Below are positions 8,876-18,445 of a DNA stretch of 64,000 nucleotides, piece by piece. The notes under the pieces were generated by a model, which was given only the letters and a program-made list of their open reading frames with translations, did no database searches and was not told the origin of the DNA. The stretch's first letter is position 1. Every line of letters begins with the position of its first letter. This DNA comes from CALKGK01 sp964649515 (GTDB lineage: Bacteria; Bacteroidota; Bacteroidia; Flavobacteriales_D; Sanyastnellaceae). Both the position numbers and the translations under genes were made by a program. Where the stretch lies: NCBI GenBank assembly GCA_964649515.1, contig CAZYPV010000004.1:1-64000 (forward strand), written 5' to 3'.

Positions 8876-10168
8876 TTAGCCAACAATGAAGGCTTTTCTC
8901 ATTTTGGCTTCTGTCAGTTCAAGAACATAGTAACCCGCGCGAAGGTTCAAAGGCACTTCGGGTTGATGAGGGTCAAAACGTCCTTTTGCTACCATCCTTC
9001 CACTCAAATCCCGGATCACATACGTTTGAGACTTCAAAACAAAGTTGGCCGAAATTTGAAGTGATGCACTTGCAGGATTTGGGAAAAGCATCCATTCATT
9101 TTCGAGGGATGTGCTTTCGTTCACCCCTACAAATTGACCATCGATCAGTTCTGGCCGGAAATTTTCCAAATTGAATCGCATCACCTCCACCTGCTCCTCC
9201 GTGAACATGTTCAAGCATTCATCTTGATTGTAGTCCATGTAGTTTTCGATCATGTTTGGAAAATCATCCCCAGTACATTCATCTAAAGAAAAATCACAAT
9301 TGTAATTCGCGCCATTCGCTGCGTCTGGAGTATCTGCAATTCCATCATCGCTGTTGCAGCCATTGAAAAAAGCATCTCCCCAAATGTGTCTCAACCCCAA
9401 AAAATGACCTATTTCATGGGTGAGGGTTCTGCCGCCGTTGTTAAAAACTACGCCATCATCATCTGCTTGTGGGTTGTTGCTTCCAATAGTGGTGTAATGA
9501 ACCACTACACCTTCTACATCTTCATCAATAAAATCGAAAAATCCCTCCCAATTTGCCGCACCGTTTGGAGGATAAGCGAAACCGAATATTTGACCAAAGC
9601 CGGAATCCTCAATGTTGCACACCCAAATATTGAGGTACTCATTTCCCCAAGAATCAGCTCCTCCACTTTGCTCAAATTTGACTTCATCAAGGGTGATTTC
9701 AGAGGAGAACAAGTCCAATTCGAAGCCACTTTCTTCTGTTTCAACTCGATGGATTCCATTGGTGGGATTGCCCATCGGGTCTGTTGAGGCCAGCACAAAC
9801 TCAATGGCCGCATCTGCTGCAATGTTTTCGAAAATGGCTCTCGTTTCATCCGCATTGGAATTTAAACGACGGAAGTCCTGAGTAAGGATTTCAATCTGAT
9901 TTTCGAACACCTCATCGGGCAAGTTTTGTTCGGGGGTATTGTAAACAACATGAAAGACTACTGGAATTTGATAAACGGTATTGCTCTTGTCTTGATCTGA
10001 TTTTGAGTCCTTTACACTTTTTGTCAATTGCGATTGCATCGCCCCCATAAATTGAGGTGAATTTTCGGCCATTTTTTGGAGGATGACGTCATGAGCACAG
10101 AATTCATGTTGGGTCCAAGCAAACGTTGAAAGTAAGGTCAAAAAGAAGATAAAGAGCAGTTGTTTCAT
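8876..10168 (-). CDS. Secreted M43 zinc metalloprotease with T9SS sorting domain
   Basis: Pappalysin-family (M43) protease. The signal peptide is KQLLFIFFLTLLSTFAWTQ. The catalytic domain carries the extended zinc motif HEIGHFLGLRH followed by IWGD, then a C-rich segment (NYNCDFSLDECTGDD) and the Met-turn region NYMDYNQDECLNMF. The C-terminal ~70 residues, starting LFPNPASASLQI and ending KAFIVG, are a type A T9SS sorting domain, so the protein should reach the cell surface or medium. ATG 10168 gives the cleanest signal peptide; ATG 10174 and GTG 10204 are alternatives in the same frame. Its substrate is unknown. Confidence 0.92.
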   Translation of the reverse strand: MKQLLFIFFLTLLSTFAWTQHEFCAHDVILQKMAENSPQFMGAMQSQLTKSVKDSKSDQDKSNTVYQIPVVFHVVYNTPEQNLPDEVFENQIEILTQDFRRLNSNADETRAIFENIAADAAIEFVLASTDPMGNPTNGIHRVETEESGFELDLFSSEITLDEVKFEQSGGADSWGNEYLNIWVCNIEDSGFGQIFGFAYPPNGAANWEGFFDFIDEDVEGVVVHYTTIGSNNPQADDDGVVFNNGGRTLTHEIGHFLGLRHIWGDAFFNGCNSDDGIADTPDAANGANYNCDFSLDECTGDDFPNMIENYMDYNQDECLNMFTEEQVEVMRFNLENFRPELIDGQFVGVNESTSLENEWMLFPNPASASLQISANFVLKSQTYVIRDLSGRMVAKGRFDPHQPEVPLNLRAGYYVLELTEAKMRKAFIVG

Positions 10169-10250
10169 GATCATTGTTTGACGGGAATTTAAAAAAAAGC
10201 CCACTTCATCAGGCCTTTGAGTGGTAGAAATAATTTAAGAACTTGCACGC

Positions 10251-11087
10251 ATGAGCAAAGCACCACATGAAAACGATGAGGCCTCCTACAATTGGAGAGA
10301 TCATTGGCATGAAATCATCTTCGAGGCGGAAACCAAGGCCGGAAAACGCTTTGACGTAACGCTATTATGGTTGATTGTGTTGAGTGTAGTTATTGTGATG
10401 CTCGAAAGCGTTGGTGGTATCCGAGATGAATATGGAGACCTACTCTTTACCCTTGAAATCATTTTTACAGCCATCTTCACCGTCGAATATGTGATGCGGC
10501 TTTTGGTGGTGCAGAAACCTTGGAAATATGCCATCAGTTTTTTTGGCTTGGTTGATCTTTTGAGCATCATCCCTACCTATTTGGCCATTTTCAGCATCGG
10601 AAGCAGTAGCCTTTTGGTGATCAGAGTGCTCCGTTTGATGCGCATTTTTAGGGTGTTGAAGTTGATTGGTTTTGTGAAAGAAGGACAAATGCTCAGAAAA
10701 GCGCTGAATGCTAGCCGACACAAAATCTCGGTATTTCTCTTGGCTGTTTCAAGCGCTGTGGTGGTTTTGGGAACAGTGATGTATTTGATTGAAGGACCGG
10801 AAAACGGATTCACCAGCATACCCCGTTCCATTTACTGGGCAGTGATTACCTTGACCACAGTGGGGTATGGAGACATCTATCCGCATACCGCAGCTGGGCA
10901 GGCCTTGGCATCCATCGTCATGATTTTAGGTTATGCCGTTATTGCCGTTCCTACGGGAATTGTAAGTTCAGAGATGGTAAAAGTAGATGCACAAAACAAC
11001 ATGAACACCCGTTCTTGCACATCTTGCGGTAAAGAAGGACACGTTCCCGATGCGAACTTTTGCCGACAATGTGGAGCTCATTTATGA
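10251..11087 (+). CDS. Voltage-gated-type potassium channel with C-terminal zinc ribbon
   Basis: A 278-residue six-helix cation channel. The S4 helix has regularly spaced arginines R125, R128, R131 and R134 (RVLRLMRIFRVLKL). The pore loop carries the K+ selectivity filter TVGYG at 203-207, between S5 and S6. After S6 the chain ends in a four-cysteine ribbon, C256-x2-C259 and C271-x2-C274. The pore fixes K+ selectivity and S4 suggests voltage sensing. The ribbon's role is unknown; metal or redox sensing, or tetramer assembly, are possibilities. It is monocistronic by spacing, with 81 bases before the acyl-CoA ligase. Confidence 0.93.
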   Translation: MSKAPHENDEASYNWRDHWHEIIFEAETKAGKRFDVTLLWLIVLSVVIVMLESVGGIRDEYGDLLFTLEIIFTAIFTVEYVMRLLVVQKPWKYAISFFGLVDLLSIIPTYLAIFSIGSSSLLVIRVLRLMRIFRVLKLIGFVKEGQMLRKALNASRHKISVFLLAVSSAVVVLGTVMYLIEGPENGFTSIPRSIYWAVITLTTVGYGDIYPHTAAGQALASIVMILGYAVIAVPTGIVSSEMVKVDAQNNMNTRSCTSCGKEGHVPDANFCRQCGAHL

Positions 11088-11168
11088 TTTCTTGTGTCTC
11101 CCCCGTGAAGAAAAACAACGCGGTTTTTACCTATCTTTCAGCACAAAATTGACTTTAAAACCTGTGGT

Positions 11169-12941
11169 ATGAAGCAACCTACTCGCCTTTTCGACTTCCC
11201 TTATTACCAACTTGAAAATCGTCCTTTGGATCAAATGCTCAACACCAAAATCAATGGTGAATGGCAATCTTACAGCACTCAAGGCTTCATTGACGATCTC
11301 AACAAAATCAGTCGGGGATTGCTTGAACTTGGGGTACAACCGGGAGAAAAAGTGGCGCTCATCTCGCACAACAACCGAATGGAATGGAACGTGATGGACC
11401 ATGGTATTCTTCAAATTGGGGCCATTGATGTTCCCATCTACCCCACCATGACGCCCGATGATTACGAGTACATTCTGAACCACAGCGAGTCGAAATACTG
11501 CTTCGTATCCAACGAAGAGATCTACCAGAAAGTAAGTAGTATTCAAGACAAGGTTCCGAGCCTGCAAGGGACCTACACTTTTGAAGAAGTGAAGGGAGCT
11601 AAAAACTGGAAAGAGGTACTTGAACTTGGTGAAAGCAAAGAACGTGCAGATGAAGTGGAAAGTTTGAAAAATGAAGTGAAAGCAACAGATTTGGCAACGC
11701 TCATCTATACTTCAGGAACCACCGGATTGCCCAAAGGAGTAATGCTCACCCACGAAAACATTGCATCCAATGCACTAGCCTCTTGTGAAAGACTTCCGTC
11801 GATTTCCAATGCGGAGTACCGCTGTCTGAGCTTCCTGCCGGTTTGCCACATTTATGAGCGCATGCTTCATTACCTCTACATGTACAATAGCGCTAACATT
11901 TACTTCGCAGAAAGCTTGGAGACCATCAAAGAAGACATTTTCCACGTTAAACCTCATGTATTTTCCGCCGTACCTCGCCTTTTGGAGAAATTCCACGACG
12001 GGATTGTTGCCAAAGGAAAAAGCGCCGGTGGAGTGAAAGCCATGATTTTCAACTGGGCGGTGGATACTGCTTTGGAATGGGAACCCGAAGGTAAAAGCGG
12101 CTGGTACAACTGGAAACTGAAAATGGCCAGAAAGCTCGTCTTCAGTAAAGTGAGAGAAGCTCTTGGCCTTACTGAGATAATGGCTGTGGCCTCGGGAAGT
12201 GCGGCACTTCAACCCCGACTCGCTCGTTTTTTCAATGCAGCTGAGATTCCTGTTTTTGAAGGTTATGGATTGACAGAGACCTCACCCGTGATTTCAGTAA
12301 ATACGCTTAACCGACCAGGCATGCTCAAAGTGGGAAGTGTAGGGAAGTTATTACAGGACGTTGAAGTGAAGATTGCCGATGACGGTGAAATCCTTTGCAA
12401 GGGACCCAACGTGATGATGGGGTACTACAAAGACCCCGAAAAAACAGCAGAAGTGTTGAACGATGGTTGGTTTTCAACAGGAGACATCGGCGTAATCGAA
12501 GATGGGTTCTTGCGCATTACTGATCGGAAAAAAGAAATGTTCAAAACCTCAGGCGGTAAATATGTTGCTCCCCAATTGATTGAAAACGCCATGAAAAGCT
12601 CACTCTTCATTGAACAAATCATGGTGGTTGGAGAAGCACAAAAACACCCTTCTGCCTTGATTGTTCCTTCGTTTGACTCGGTAAAAACATGGTGCAAAAG
12701 ACACAGCATTGATTACACTACCCCGGAAGAAATGATTCAGCACCCGCAGGTAACTCAAAGAATTCAAAAAGACATTGACAACATCAATGCTCAATTCGGT
12801 CAGTGGGAGCAAATCAAGAAAGTCCAATACCTCCCTGAATTGTTCACCGTTGAAGACGGCTTGCTTACCCCTACTTTGAAGTTGAAGCGGAAGCCCATCA
12901 TGGCCAAGTATGCCGAAGTGATTAAACGCATATACGAATAG
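11169..12941 (+). CDS. Long-chain fatty-acid-CoA ligase (AMP-forming)
   Basis: Activates fatty acids to acyl-CoA through an acyl-adenylate. It has 590 residues, the usual length of the long-chain ligase subfamily. The P-loop-like A3 motif is LIYTSGTTGLPKG near residue 180; A5 is GYGLTETSP; A7 is STGDIG; A8 is DRKKEMFKTSGGKYVAP with a catalytic-Lys-containing C-terminal domain. A near-consensus -7 box TATCTTTC lies at 11132-11139. The PAP2 gene starts 1 base after its stop, so lipid activation and phospholipid dephosphorylation may be co-expressed. Confidence 0.94.
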   Translation: MKQPTRLFDFPYYQLENRPLDQMLNTKINGEWQSYSTQGFIDDLNKISRGLLELGVQPGEKVALISHNNRMEWNVMDHGILQIGAIDVPIYPTMTPDDYEYILNHSESKYCFVSNEEIYQKVSSIQDKVPSLQGTYTFEEVKGAKNWKEVLELGESKERADEVESLKNEVKATDLATLIYTSGTTGLPKGVMLTHENIASNALASCERLPSISNAEYRCLSFLPVCHIYERMLHYLYMYNSANIYFAESLETIKEDIFHVKPHVFSAVPRLLEKFHDGIVAKGKSAGGVKAMIFNWAVDTALEWEPEGKSGWYNWKLKMARKLVFSKVREALGLTEIMAVASGSAALQPRLARFFNAAEIPVFEGYGLTETSPVISVNTLNRPGMLKVGSVGKLLQDVEVKIADDGEILCKGPNVMMGYYKDPEKTAEVLNDGWFSTGDIGVIEDGFLRITDRKKEMFKTSGGKYVAPQLIENAMKSSLFIEQIMVVGEAQKHPSALIVPSFDSVKTWCKRHSIDYTTPEEMIQHPQVTQRIQKDIDNINAQFGQWEQIKKVQYLPELFTVEDGLLTPTLKLKRKPIMAKYAEVIKRIYE

Positions 12942-12942
12942 G

Positions 12943-13533
12943 ATGATTTTTGACACCATAGAACAGCTCGATCAGGAGCTGTTTCTTTTTTTGAACCAAT
13001 TGAACGCGGAGGTACTCGATTTTCCGATGTTCTTGATTTCTTGGCCCTTGTTTTGGCTTCCGGTTTACGTTTTCTTTTTTTACGTGCTCTCAAAACAATA
13101 TCCCAAACTCAAGTCGGTGCTTTTGGCTTTGTTGTGTCTGGGTGTTTGTATTGCGGGGGCTGATAGTATTTCGACCCGCGGGTTTAAGAAAACAGTGAAG
13201 CGATACCGACCTACACACCACTTGGAAATTGGTCCGCAAACCCACACCGTTCTCAACTTTGACGGAAATGAGTATCGGGGCGGGAAATATGGATTTATCT
13301 CAGGGCATGCGGCCAACTTCTTTGGCATAGCCACTTATTTCTTTTTGCTTTTTGGGAAACGGAGAAAGCACTTCTGGTTTTTTGCTTGGGCGGGCTTGAT
13401 TGCGTACAGCAGAATCTACCTGGGTGTGCATTATCCTTTGGACATCATTGGAGGCACCTTAGCTGGTTTGTTCATGGGCTTTGTAGCTTTCCGACTGTTT
13501 CTATTCCTTCACACAAAATTCCAAACTCCATGA
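12943..13533 (+). CDS. PAP2-family membrane phosphatase
   Basis: Integral membrane acid phosphatase (type 2 phosphatidic acid phosphatase, 196 residues). All three motifs are present: K-x6-RP (KKTVKRYRP), xSGH (ISGHAANFF) and SR-x5-H-x3-D (SRIYLGVHYPLD). Five or so hydrophobic segments are visible. Substrates in this family include undecaprenyl pyrophosphate and lipid phosphates, and sequence alone does not choose. It is the middle gene of a ligase-PAP2-crcB operon; its stop TGA overlaps the crcB start in ATGA. Confidence 0.92.
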   Translation: MIFDTIEQLDQELFLFLNQLNAEVLDFPMFLISWPLFWLPVYVFFFYVLSKQYPKLKSVLLALLCLGVCIAGADSISTRGFKKTVKRYRPTHHLEIGPQTHTVLNFDGNEYRGGKYGFISGHAANFFGIATYFFLLFGKRRKHFWFFAWAGLIAYSRIYLGVHYPLDIIGGTLAGLFMGFVAFRLFLFLHTKFQTP

Positions 13534-13898
13534 ATTACCTCATGGTCTTTATTGGCGGAGGCCTGGGAAGCATGCTCCGCTTCGCAATAAGTGCTTTGTT
13601 TAGCAAAAGCGGTTTATCCCTCCCGCTTGGAACACTGAGCAGTAATGTGCTTGCGAGCTTCGTTCTCGTGCTTGCTACTGCATACCTCATTCCCAAACTT
13701 GGGGCAGACCATTGGAGCTTCTTTCTGGTTGCCGTTGGTTTTTGTGGAGGTTTTAGCACCTTCTCTACCTTTAGCTTAGAGAGCTACCGACTCGCTGAAG
13801 CTGGAATGTGGGCTTATTTTGTGGCAAACATCCTTTTCAATCTCCTGCTGTGTTTGGGAGTGATCTTTTTTATCATCAAACTGAAAAGTCAAGTTTAA
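13530..13898 (+). CDS. crcB: Fluoride channel CrcB/Fluc
   Basis: Small dual-topology fluoride exporter of 122 residues with four membrane helices. Diagnostic motifs are GGGLGSMLRF at the N-terminus, GTLSSNVLAS (channel Asn) and GFCGGFSTFSTFSLE (the Phe-box and Na+ site region). The start is ATG 13530 inside the PAP2 stop (ATGA), which means translational coupling. No fluoride riboswitch is visible, as expected for an internal operon gene. A single crcB copy implies a homodimer. Confidence 0.95.
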   Translation: MNYLMVFIGGGLGSMLRFAISALFSKSGLSLPLGTLSSNVLASFVLVLATAYLIPKLGADHWSFFLVAVGFCGGFSTFSTFSLESYRLAEAGMWAYFVANILFNLLLCLGVIFFIIKLKSQV

Positions 13899-13947
13899 GT
13901 ATTAGCGAAATCCTAAACACTGCCTTTCGCAATCGGTTTTGAGAATG

Positions 13948-13955
13948 TAACTTTG
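13948..13955 (+). promoter_or_regulatory. -7 box for the PafA-type phosphatase gene
   Basis: TAACTTTG matches TAnnTTTG exactly and lies 16 bases before ATG 13972. No TTG lies at standard -33 spacing. Confidence 0.55.
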
Positions 13956-13971
13956 AAGCAAATCTGCGTTC

Positions 13972-15657
13972 ATGAAAAAAATTCTTTTTCTGCTGCTCCT
14001 CCCCGCTTTGTGTATGTGCCAGCAGCCCAAGTCCAATGCAACTGCAACTCCTGCCCCACCGCAAACATCAGAAGTTCAGCTTGACGAAACTTCAGCACCT
14101 CAAAAAAAGGCAAAGCTCGTAGTAGGCATCACCGTAGATCAAATGCGTTATGACTACATTACCCGTTATTGGGACGATTATGGAAACGATGGTTTCAAAC
14201 GTTTGATTGATGAAGGATATTTTTTCAAGAACCATCACTTCTCTTACACTCCAACTTACACAGGCCCGGGTCATGCGAGCATCTACACGGGAACCACTCC
14301 TGCTTACCACGGAATTATTGCCAACAATTGGTATCTACGCTCTTTGAAAAGAGAGATCTATTGCACTGAAGACAGCACTGTGAATGGCGTAGGAACCGTT
14401 GGCCCAGCCGGAATGATGTCGCCCAGAAACATGATCTCCAATACCATGACCGACCAATTGCGCTTATCGAGCAACATGCGTTCTAAAGTCATTGGGGTGA
14501 GCCTCAAAGACCGCGGAGCCATCTTGCCCGCAGGTCATGCCGCCAACGCTGCGTATTGGTTTGTGGGAGGAAAATGGGTGAGCAGCGATTACTACATGAA
14601 TGATCTCCCTTCGTGGGTGCAGAATTACAATGCGGGGGACGCTGCTGAGAGCCGGTTAGCTCAAACGTGGGACCTCCTTCGTCCGCAAGCAACTTACGAT
14701 GAAAGCGCACCAGACAACAACGCATTTGAAAGTCCTTTCCGAGGAAGCCTAAAGCCTACTTTCCCTTATGATCTAAAAACATTGGCAGCAGACAATGGGG
14801 GAATAGACATTCTCAAAGCCACTCCTTTCGGAAATGAACTGGTGGCCGATTTTGCCAAAAAAGCCATTGTGAACGAAAAGCTCGGAAAAGGAAGTTTTAC
14901 CGATTTTATCACGGTTAGTTTTTCGTCAACCGACTATGTGGGACATCAATTTGGACCTCAGAGCATGGAAGCGCAAGACACTTATTTACGACTGGACGAA
15001 GAGATCGCTGCATTGCTGAAGTTTCTCGATGCTGAGATTGGCGCCGGACAATACCTCGTTTTCTTAACTGCAGATCACGGAGCTTCACCGGTACCCAATT
15101 ATGCCCTTCAGCAAAAAATACCTGGAGGCTATTGGAACCCTGCTCCCATGGAAACCGCAATCGAAGAGCGTTTCAACGAAGACTTTGGCCCTGGAAACTA
15201 TTTGGAATACTACTGCAACGAACAGATTTACCTCAACAAAAACACGCTAAGAGAAAAAGGGATTTCATTGCGTGAAGCCAGTGAATTTGCAGCGAGCATT
15301 GCCCTCGAATATGATGGCGTTCAAGCGGCATACACGCATGCCGACATGAGTAGCATGGAGTATTCTCGAGGAATGGCGAGTACTTTGCAGCTCGGATTCA
15401 GTCAAAAATTCAGTGGCGAAGTCATCTTGGTGCTTGAACCCAATTGGATGATCTACGGTCCCACTGGTACTACACACGGGTCTGGGTACAACTACGACAC
15501 CCACGTTCCTTTTCTCATCTTTGGCGCAGGAATACCGCACGGAAAAACCGTTGAACGAAGCGAAATTCGCGACATCGCCCCAACCATTTGTCAGCTTTTG
15601 GGCATTGAATACCCCAACGCCTGTACCGGAAAACCTTTACCTCAAGTATTGGACTAA
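13972..15657 (+). CDS. PafA-type alkaline phosphatase (exported)
   Basis: Phosphate monoesterase of the alkaline phosphatase superfamily, 561 residues, with a short signal peptide (KKILFLLLLPALCMC) that also fits a lipobox with Cys. The nucleophile is Thr97 in YTGPGHAS, as in PafA rather than Ser. N118 follows at the PafA spacing, and K179/R181 in SLKDRGA match the PafA phosphate-contact residues. Metal ligands include D in TVDQMRYD, STDYVGHQFG and TADHGASP. PafA enzymes are typically phosphate-irrepressible and periplasmic. No Pho-box-like repeat is seen. The M61 gene follows after 5 bases. Confidence 0.92.
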   Translation: MKKILFLLLLPALCMCQQPKSNATATPAPPQTSEVQLDETSAPQKKAKLVVGITVDQMRYDYITRYWDDYGNDGFKRLIDEGYFFKNHHFSYTPTYTGPGHASIYTGTTPAYHGIIANNWYLRSLKREIYCTEDSTVNGVGTVGPAGMMSPRNMISNTMTDQLRLSSNMRSKVIGVSLKDRGAILPAGHAANAAYWFVGGKWVSSDYYMNDLPSWVQNYNAGDAAESRLAQTWDLLRPQATYDESAPDNNAFESPFRGSLKPTFPYDLKTLAADNGGIDILKATPFGNELVADFAKKAIVNEKLGKGSFTDFITVSFSSTDYVGHQFGPQSMEAQDTYLRLDEEIAALLKFLDAEIGAGQYLVFLTADHGASPVPNYALQQKIPGGYWNPAPMETAIEERFNEDFGPGNYLEYYCNEQIYLNKNTLREKGISLREASEFAASIALEYDGVQAAYTHADMSSMEYSRGMASTLQLGFSQKFSGEVILVLEPNWMIYGPTGTTHGSGYNYDTHVPFLIFGAGIPHGKTVERSEIRDIAPTICQLLGIEYPNACTGKPLPQVLD

Positions 15658-15662
15658 CACTT

Positions 15663-17315
15663 ATGCTACATTACACCCTTTCTTCCGACGCTCCACACAA
15701 AAGCCACCTGCGCATTGAAGTACGCATTCCTGTTGAAGGACGTAAAACAATGAGATTGCAATTTCCTCGTTGGCGACCGGGAAGATATGAGTTGGGTGAG
15801 TTTGCCAAGAACTTGATGTACTTCAAAATAAACAACGCACCTTTTGAAGCAGATGGAAACCATGCTTGGATAGTAAATAGTGAAGGAGTTGATGAACTTC
15901 ACGTTGAATACGTTTATTCAGCCACGGAATTGAATGCAGGAAGCACATTTTTGAGTGGAGAGCAACTGTATGTTAACCCTGTCAATTGTTTTGTTTACGA
16001 TCCCGATCGTCAAAACGCTCCCAGTAAAATCACCCTCAACATCCCCGAGCATTATGCTCTTGTTGGTGGTTTAACCCAGGCGGAGAAACACGTCATGACG
16101 GCGAAAGATGTGCAAGAATTGATGGATTGTCCGTTCATGGCGGCAGCCGAAATTGAGCAATGGACATACAAGTGCAGAGACATTTCCTTTCACATTTGTC
16201 TTTTGGGAGAGCACCAACTCAACGAAACAAAGGTGATTGAAGCATTTCGTGCCTTTACTGAAGTTCAACTCGAAGCTTTTGGAGGATTTCCCGTGAAAGA
16301 ATATTGGTTTTTGTTTCAACTCCCGGCCTTTCCAGTGCGTCACGGTGTTGAACACGAAAACAGTACCGTCATTGCTTTGGGTCCGGGAATGGAAGTTCAT
16401 GAAGGCAAGCTGTATGATGATTTCTTGGGCATCTCCAGCCATGAACTCTACCACACTTGGAATATCAAAAGCATTCGTCCTACCGAGATGATGCCTTACG
16501 ACTTCAGCAAAGAAAACCACAGTAAATTGGGTTATGTGGCTGAAGGGGTAACCACCTACTTTGGCGACGAAATGCTTTACCGCAGTGGTGTGATTTCACC
16601 AGAAGAGTACCTCCGTTGTCTTGAAAACCAGCTTGAACGTCATTTTTGGAATTTGGGATGGATGAACAAATCCGTTGCTGACAGCAGTTATGAAACATGG
16701 CTGGACGGCTACGTTCGCGGTGTACCGGGAAGGAAGGTTTCCATTTACACGGAAGGATGCCTAATCGCGTTCATCTGTGATCAAAAAATAAAAGAAGCTA
16801 CCCAAGGCAATCGCAATTTGGACCATGCCATGAAGTTGATGTGGGAACGCTTTGGTGTGCCCAGGAAAGGCTACACCGAGGAAGACTATTGGCAATGTGT
16901 GGAAGAAGTGAGCGGGGTTGATTTTTCGGACATTCGTTCTCACCTTGTGCATGGAACCGAGGACTACACCCCTTACTTGAAATCTGCTTTCAAGAATGCT
17001 GGAATACATTGGGAAGAAAAGGAATTGGGACATTTCGAAACGCAATTGGGTATGCGCCTTTTGCCCAAAGGTGGTCGATTTTTAATTTGGGACGTTTACC
17101 CCGAGTCTCCTGCAGATCGAGCAAAACTCTGGTATGGAGATGAAATTGTGTCCATTGACGGTGCTGCTCTCGGAGAGGATTGGAATGCAGGAAAAGAAGG
17201 ATTTATGGGCAGTACTCAGCTAACCATACTGCGGCACGGTAGAGAGCATACAGTGCAACTTCAGCCAGAGAAAAACAACTATTTTACGAAGCACAAATTG
17301 TCTTTTCAACAATGA
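15663..17315 (+). CDS. M61 family aminopeptidase with PDZ domain
   Basis: Zinc peptidase of the glycyl-aminopeptidase family, 550 residues. The N-terminal beta-rich domain is followed by the catalytic motif HELYH at 260-264 and the third zinc ligand E294 in VAEGVTTYFG. A PDZ-like domain occupies about residues 470-540 (WDVYPESPADRAKLWYGDEI). I see no signal peptide at the chosen ATG, so it may be cytosolic, unlike the exported PafA-type phosphatase 5 bases upstream with which it is likely co-transcribed. Substrate is unknown. Confidence 0.9.
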   Translation: MLHYTLSSDAPHKSHLRIEVRIPVEGRKTMRLQFPRWRPGRYELGEFAKNLMYFKINNAPFEADGNHAWIVNSEGVDELHVEYVYSATELNAGSTFLSGEQLYVNPVNCFVYDPDRQNAPSKITLNIPEHYALVGGLTQAEKHVMTAKDVQELMDCPFMAAAEIEQWTYKCRDISFHICLLGEHQLNETKVIEAFRAFTEVQLEAFGGFPVKEYWFLFQLPAFPVRHGVEHENSTVIALGPGMEVHEGKLYDDFLGISSHELYHTWNIKSIRPTEMMPYDFSKENHSKLGYVAEGVTTYFGDEMLYRSGVISPEEYLRCLENQLERHFWNLGWMNKSVADSSYETWLDGYVRGVPGRKVSIYTEGCLIAFICDQKIKEATQGNRNLDHAMKLMWERFGVPRKGYTEEDYWQCVEEVSGVDFSDIRSHLVHGTEDYTPYLKSAFKNAGIHWEEKELGHFETQLGMRLLPKGGRFLIWDVYPESPADRAKLWYGDEIVSIDGAALGEDWNAGKEGFMGSTQLTILRHGREHTVQLQPEKNNYFTKHKLSFQQ

Positions 17316-17431
17316 TTGTGAGCATCTTGAAGATGAAAAGGCTTTGATTTTGGGATGAATTAGGTATTTTGCTGCACCATTTACTCTTTTCAGGAGAATT
17401 GGCTACCAAAACAAGATTAAAATTTTGAATC

Positions 17432-17722
17432 ATGAGCAGAATGCTGCTTTCTTCTTGGATGATGCCTTGCCCCAGCAAAAAATGGTTGGGGATTGAATGT
17501 CCTGGATGCGGCACCCAAAGAGCTTTGGAGATGTTTTTTACACAATCACCGCTAGATGCCATTGCCTTCTACCCTCCTGTTTTGCCTTTGATCTTTTTTT
17601 TGGGAAGTGCTGGGACGAACATTCTCTTCTTTAGGAATAATCGTTCGGCGAAAATCACACTCATTACCGGAGTCATTTACATGCTCAGCCTCATTACGAA
17701 CTTTATCATTCGACACCTTTAA
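17432..17722 (+). CDS. DUF2752 small membrane protein, copy 1
   Basis: A 96-residue protein with about two or three hydrophobic segments and the DUF2752 hallmark CPGCGTQRAL near residue 24. DUF2752 has no known function; the CPGCG motif could bind metal or be redox active. It is the first gene of an island of seven tiny membrane proteins. Its stop lies one base before the next start (17724). A second, diverged DUF2752 copy is at 19051. Confidence 0.85.
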   Translation: MSRMLLSSWMMPCPSKKWLGIECPGCGTQRALEMFFTQSPLDAIAFYPPVLPLIFFLGSAGTNILFFRNNRSAKITLITGVIYMLSLITNFIIRHL

Positions 17723-17723
17723 T

Positions 17724-18065
17724 ATGGAAGCTCTCGATCAGAACCACAAAAACACCAACCTCAACAATGCCGTTGGCACACTCATTCTAGGGATACTCTC
17801 CATCCTCACCTGCATTTGCTACGGATTTATTGGACTCATTTTGGCCATTGTTGGTTTGGTCATTTCCAAGGGAGACCACCAGAAGGTACAAGACAACCCC
17901 GACGTGCTCTACGCCAATGCCGGGGTGCTCAAGGCGGGTAGAATTCTATGCATCATTGGTTTGATCTTCAACATTTTGATGCTCCTTTACTTTATTATCG
18001 TCATCGTTTTCGTTGGCATGGATGAGCTTGGTGCATTTGACGACATCATGCGCAACATGAACTAA
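17724..18065 (+). CDS. CCC-motif small membrane protein
   Basis: A 113-residue protein, from ATG 17724, of the type annotated in Bacteroidota as CCC motif membrane protein. It has two long hydrophobic segments: NNAVGTLILGILSILTCICYG with the Cys cluster, then GRILCIIGLIFNILMLLYFI. The SKGDHQKVQDNPD loop between them is soluble. Function is unknown. It sits one base after DUF2752 copy 1 and 2 bases before the DUF2085 gene, so all three are one transcript. Confidence 0.82.
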   Translation: MEALDQNHKNTNLNNAVGTLILGILSILTCICYGFIGLILAIVGLVISKGDHQKVQDNPDVLYANAGVLKAGRILCIIGLIFNILMLLYFIIVIVFVGMDELGAFDDIMRNMN

Positions 18066-18067
18066 TC

Positions 18068-18424
18068 ATGAAGAGCTCACGCGAAGTAAATATACCAGGG
18101 CTAAGTACGTGTCATCGCAGACCGGATCGATCGTTCTTCTACAAAGGAGTTCAGTTTCCTATTTGTGCTCGATGCACCGGCATTTTCTTGGGTTTCGTGA
18201 GCTTGCCCTTTTTTCTAATCGCCCAAACCAATTTCGGTTTGCTGTTCTCTATTCTCTTAGTGCTCCCAACCTACCTGGATGGGTGGATTCAAACCATATG
18301 GGAGTTGGAAAGCACGAATTTCCGGCGAAGTACTACCGGCTTTGCTGCGGGAATTGGTCTGATGTCGCTTGGCGCGTGGATCGGACAAAACATTGGAACA
18401 CTAATCCTTAACAACATACAATAG
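18068..18424 (+). CDS. DUF2085 small membrane protein
   Basis: A 118-residue protein with the DUF2085 pattern: CHRRPDRSFFYKG, then PICARCTGIFLGF leading into a membrane helix, a DGWIQ turn and a second hydrophobic region. The Cys-rich ICARC element near a membrane helix echoes the CPGCG of the DUF2752 proteins in the same island. Function is unknown. It follows the CCC-motif gene by 2 bases. Confidence 0.84.
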   Translation: MKSSREVNIPGLSTCHRRPDRSFFYKGVQFPICARCTGIFLGFVSLPFFLIAQTNFGLLFSILLVLPTYLDGWIQTIWELESTNFRRSTTGFAAGIGLMSLGAWIGQNIGTLILNNIQ

Positions 18425-18445
18425 TTAACAATTAAATTAAACATC

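Noticed and set aside
13498..13530. Fluoride riboswitch before crcB
   Set aside because: crcB starts inside the PAP2 stop codon, and no conserved fluoride-aptamer sequence is visible.
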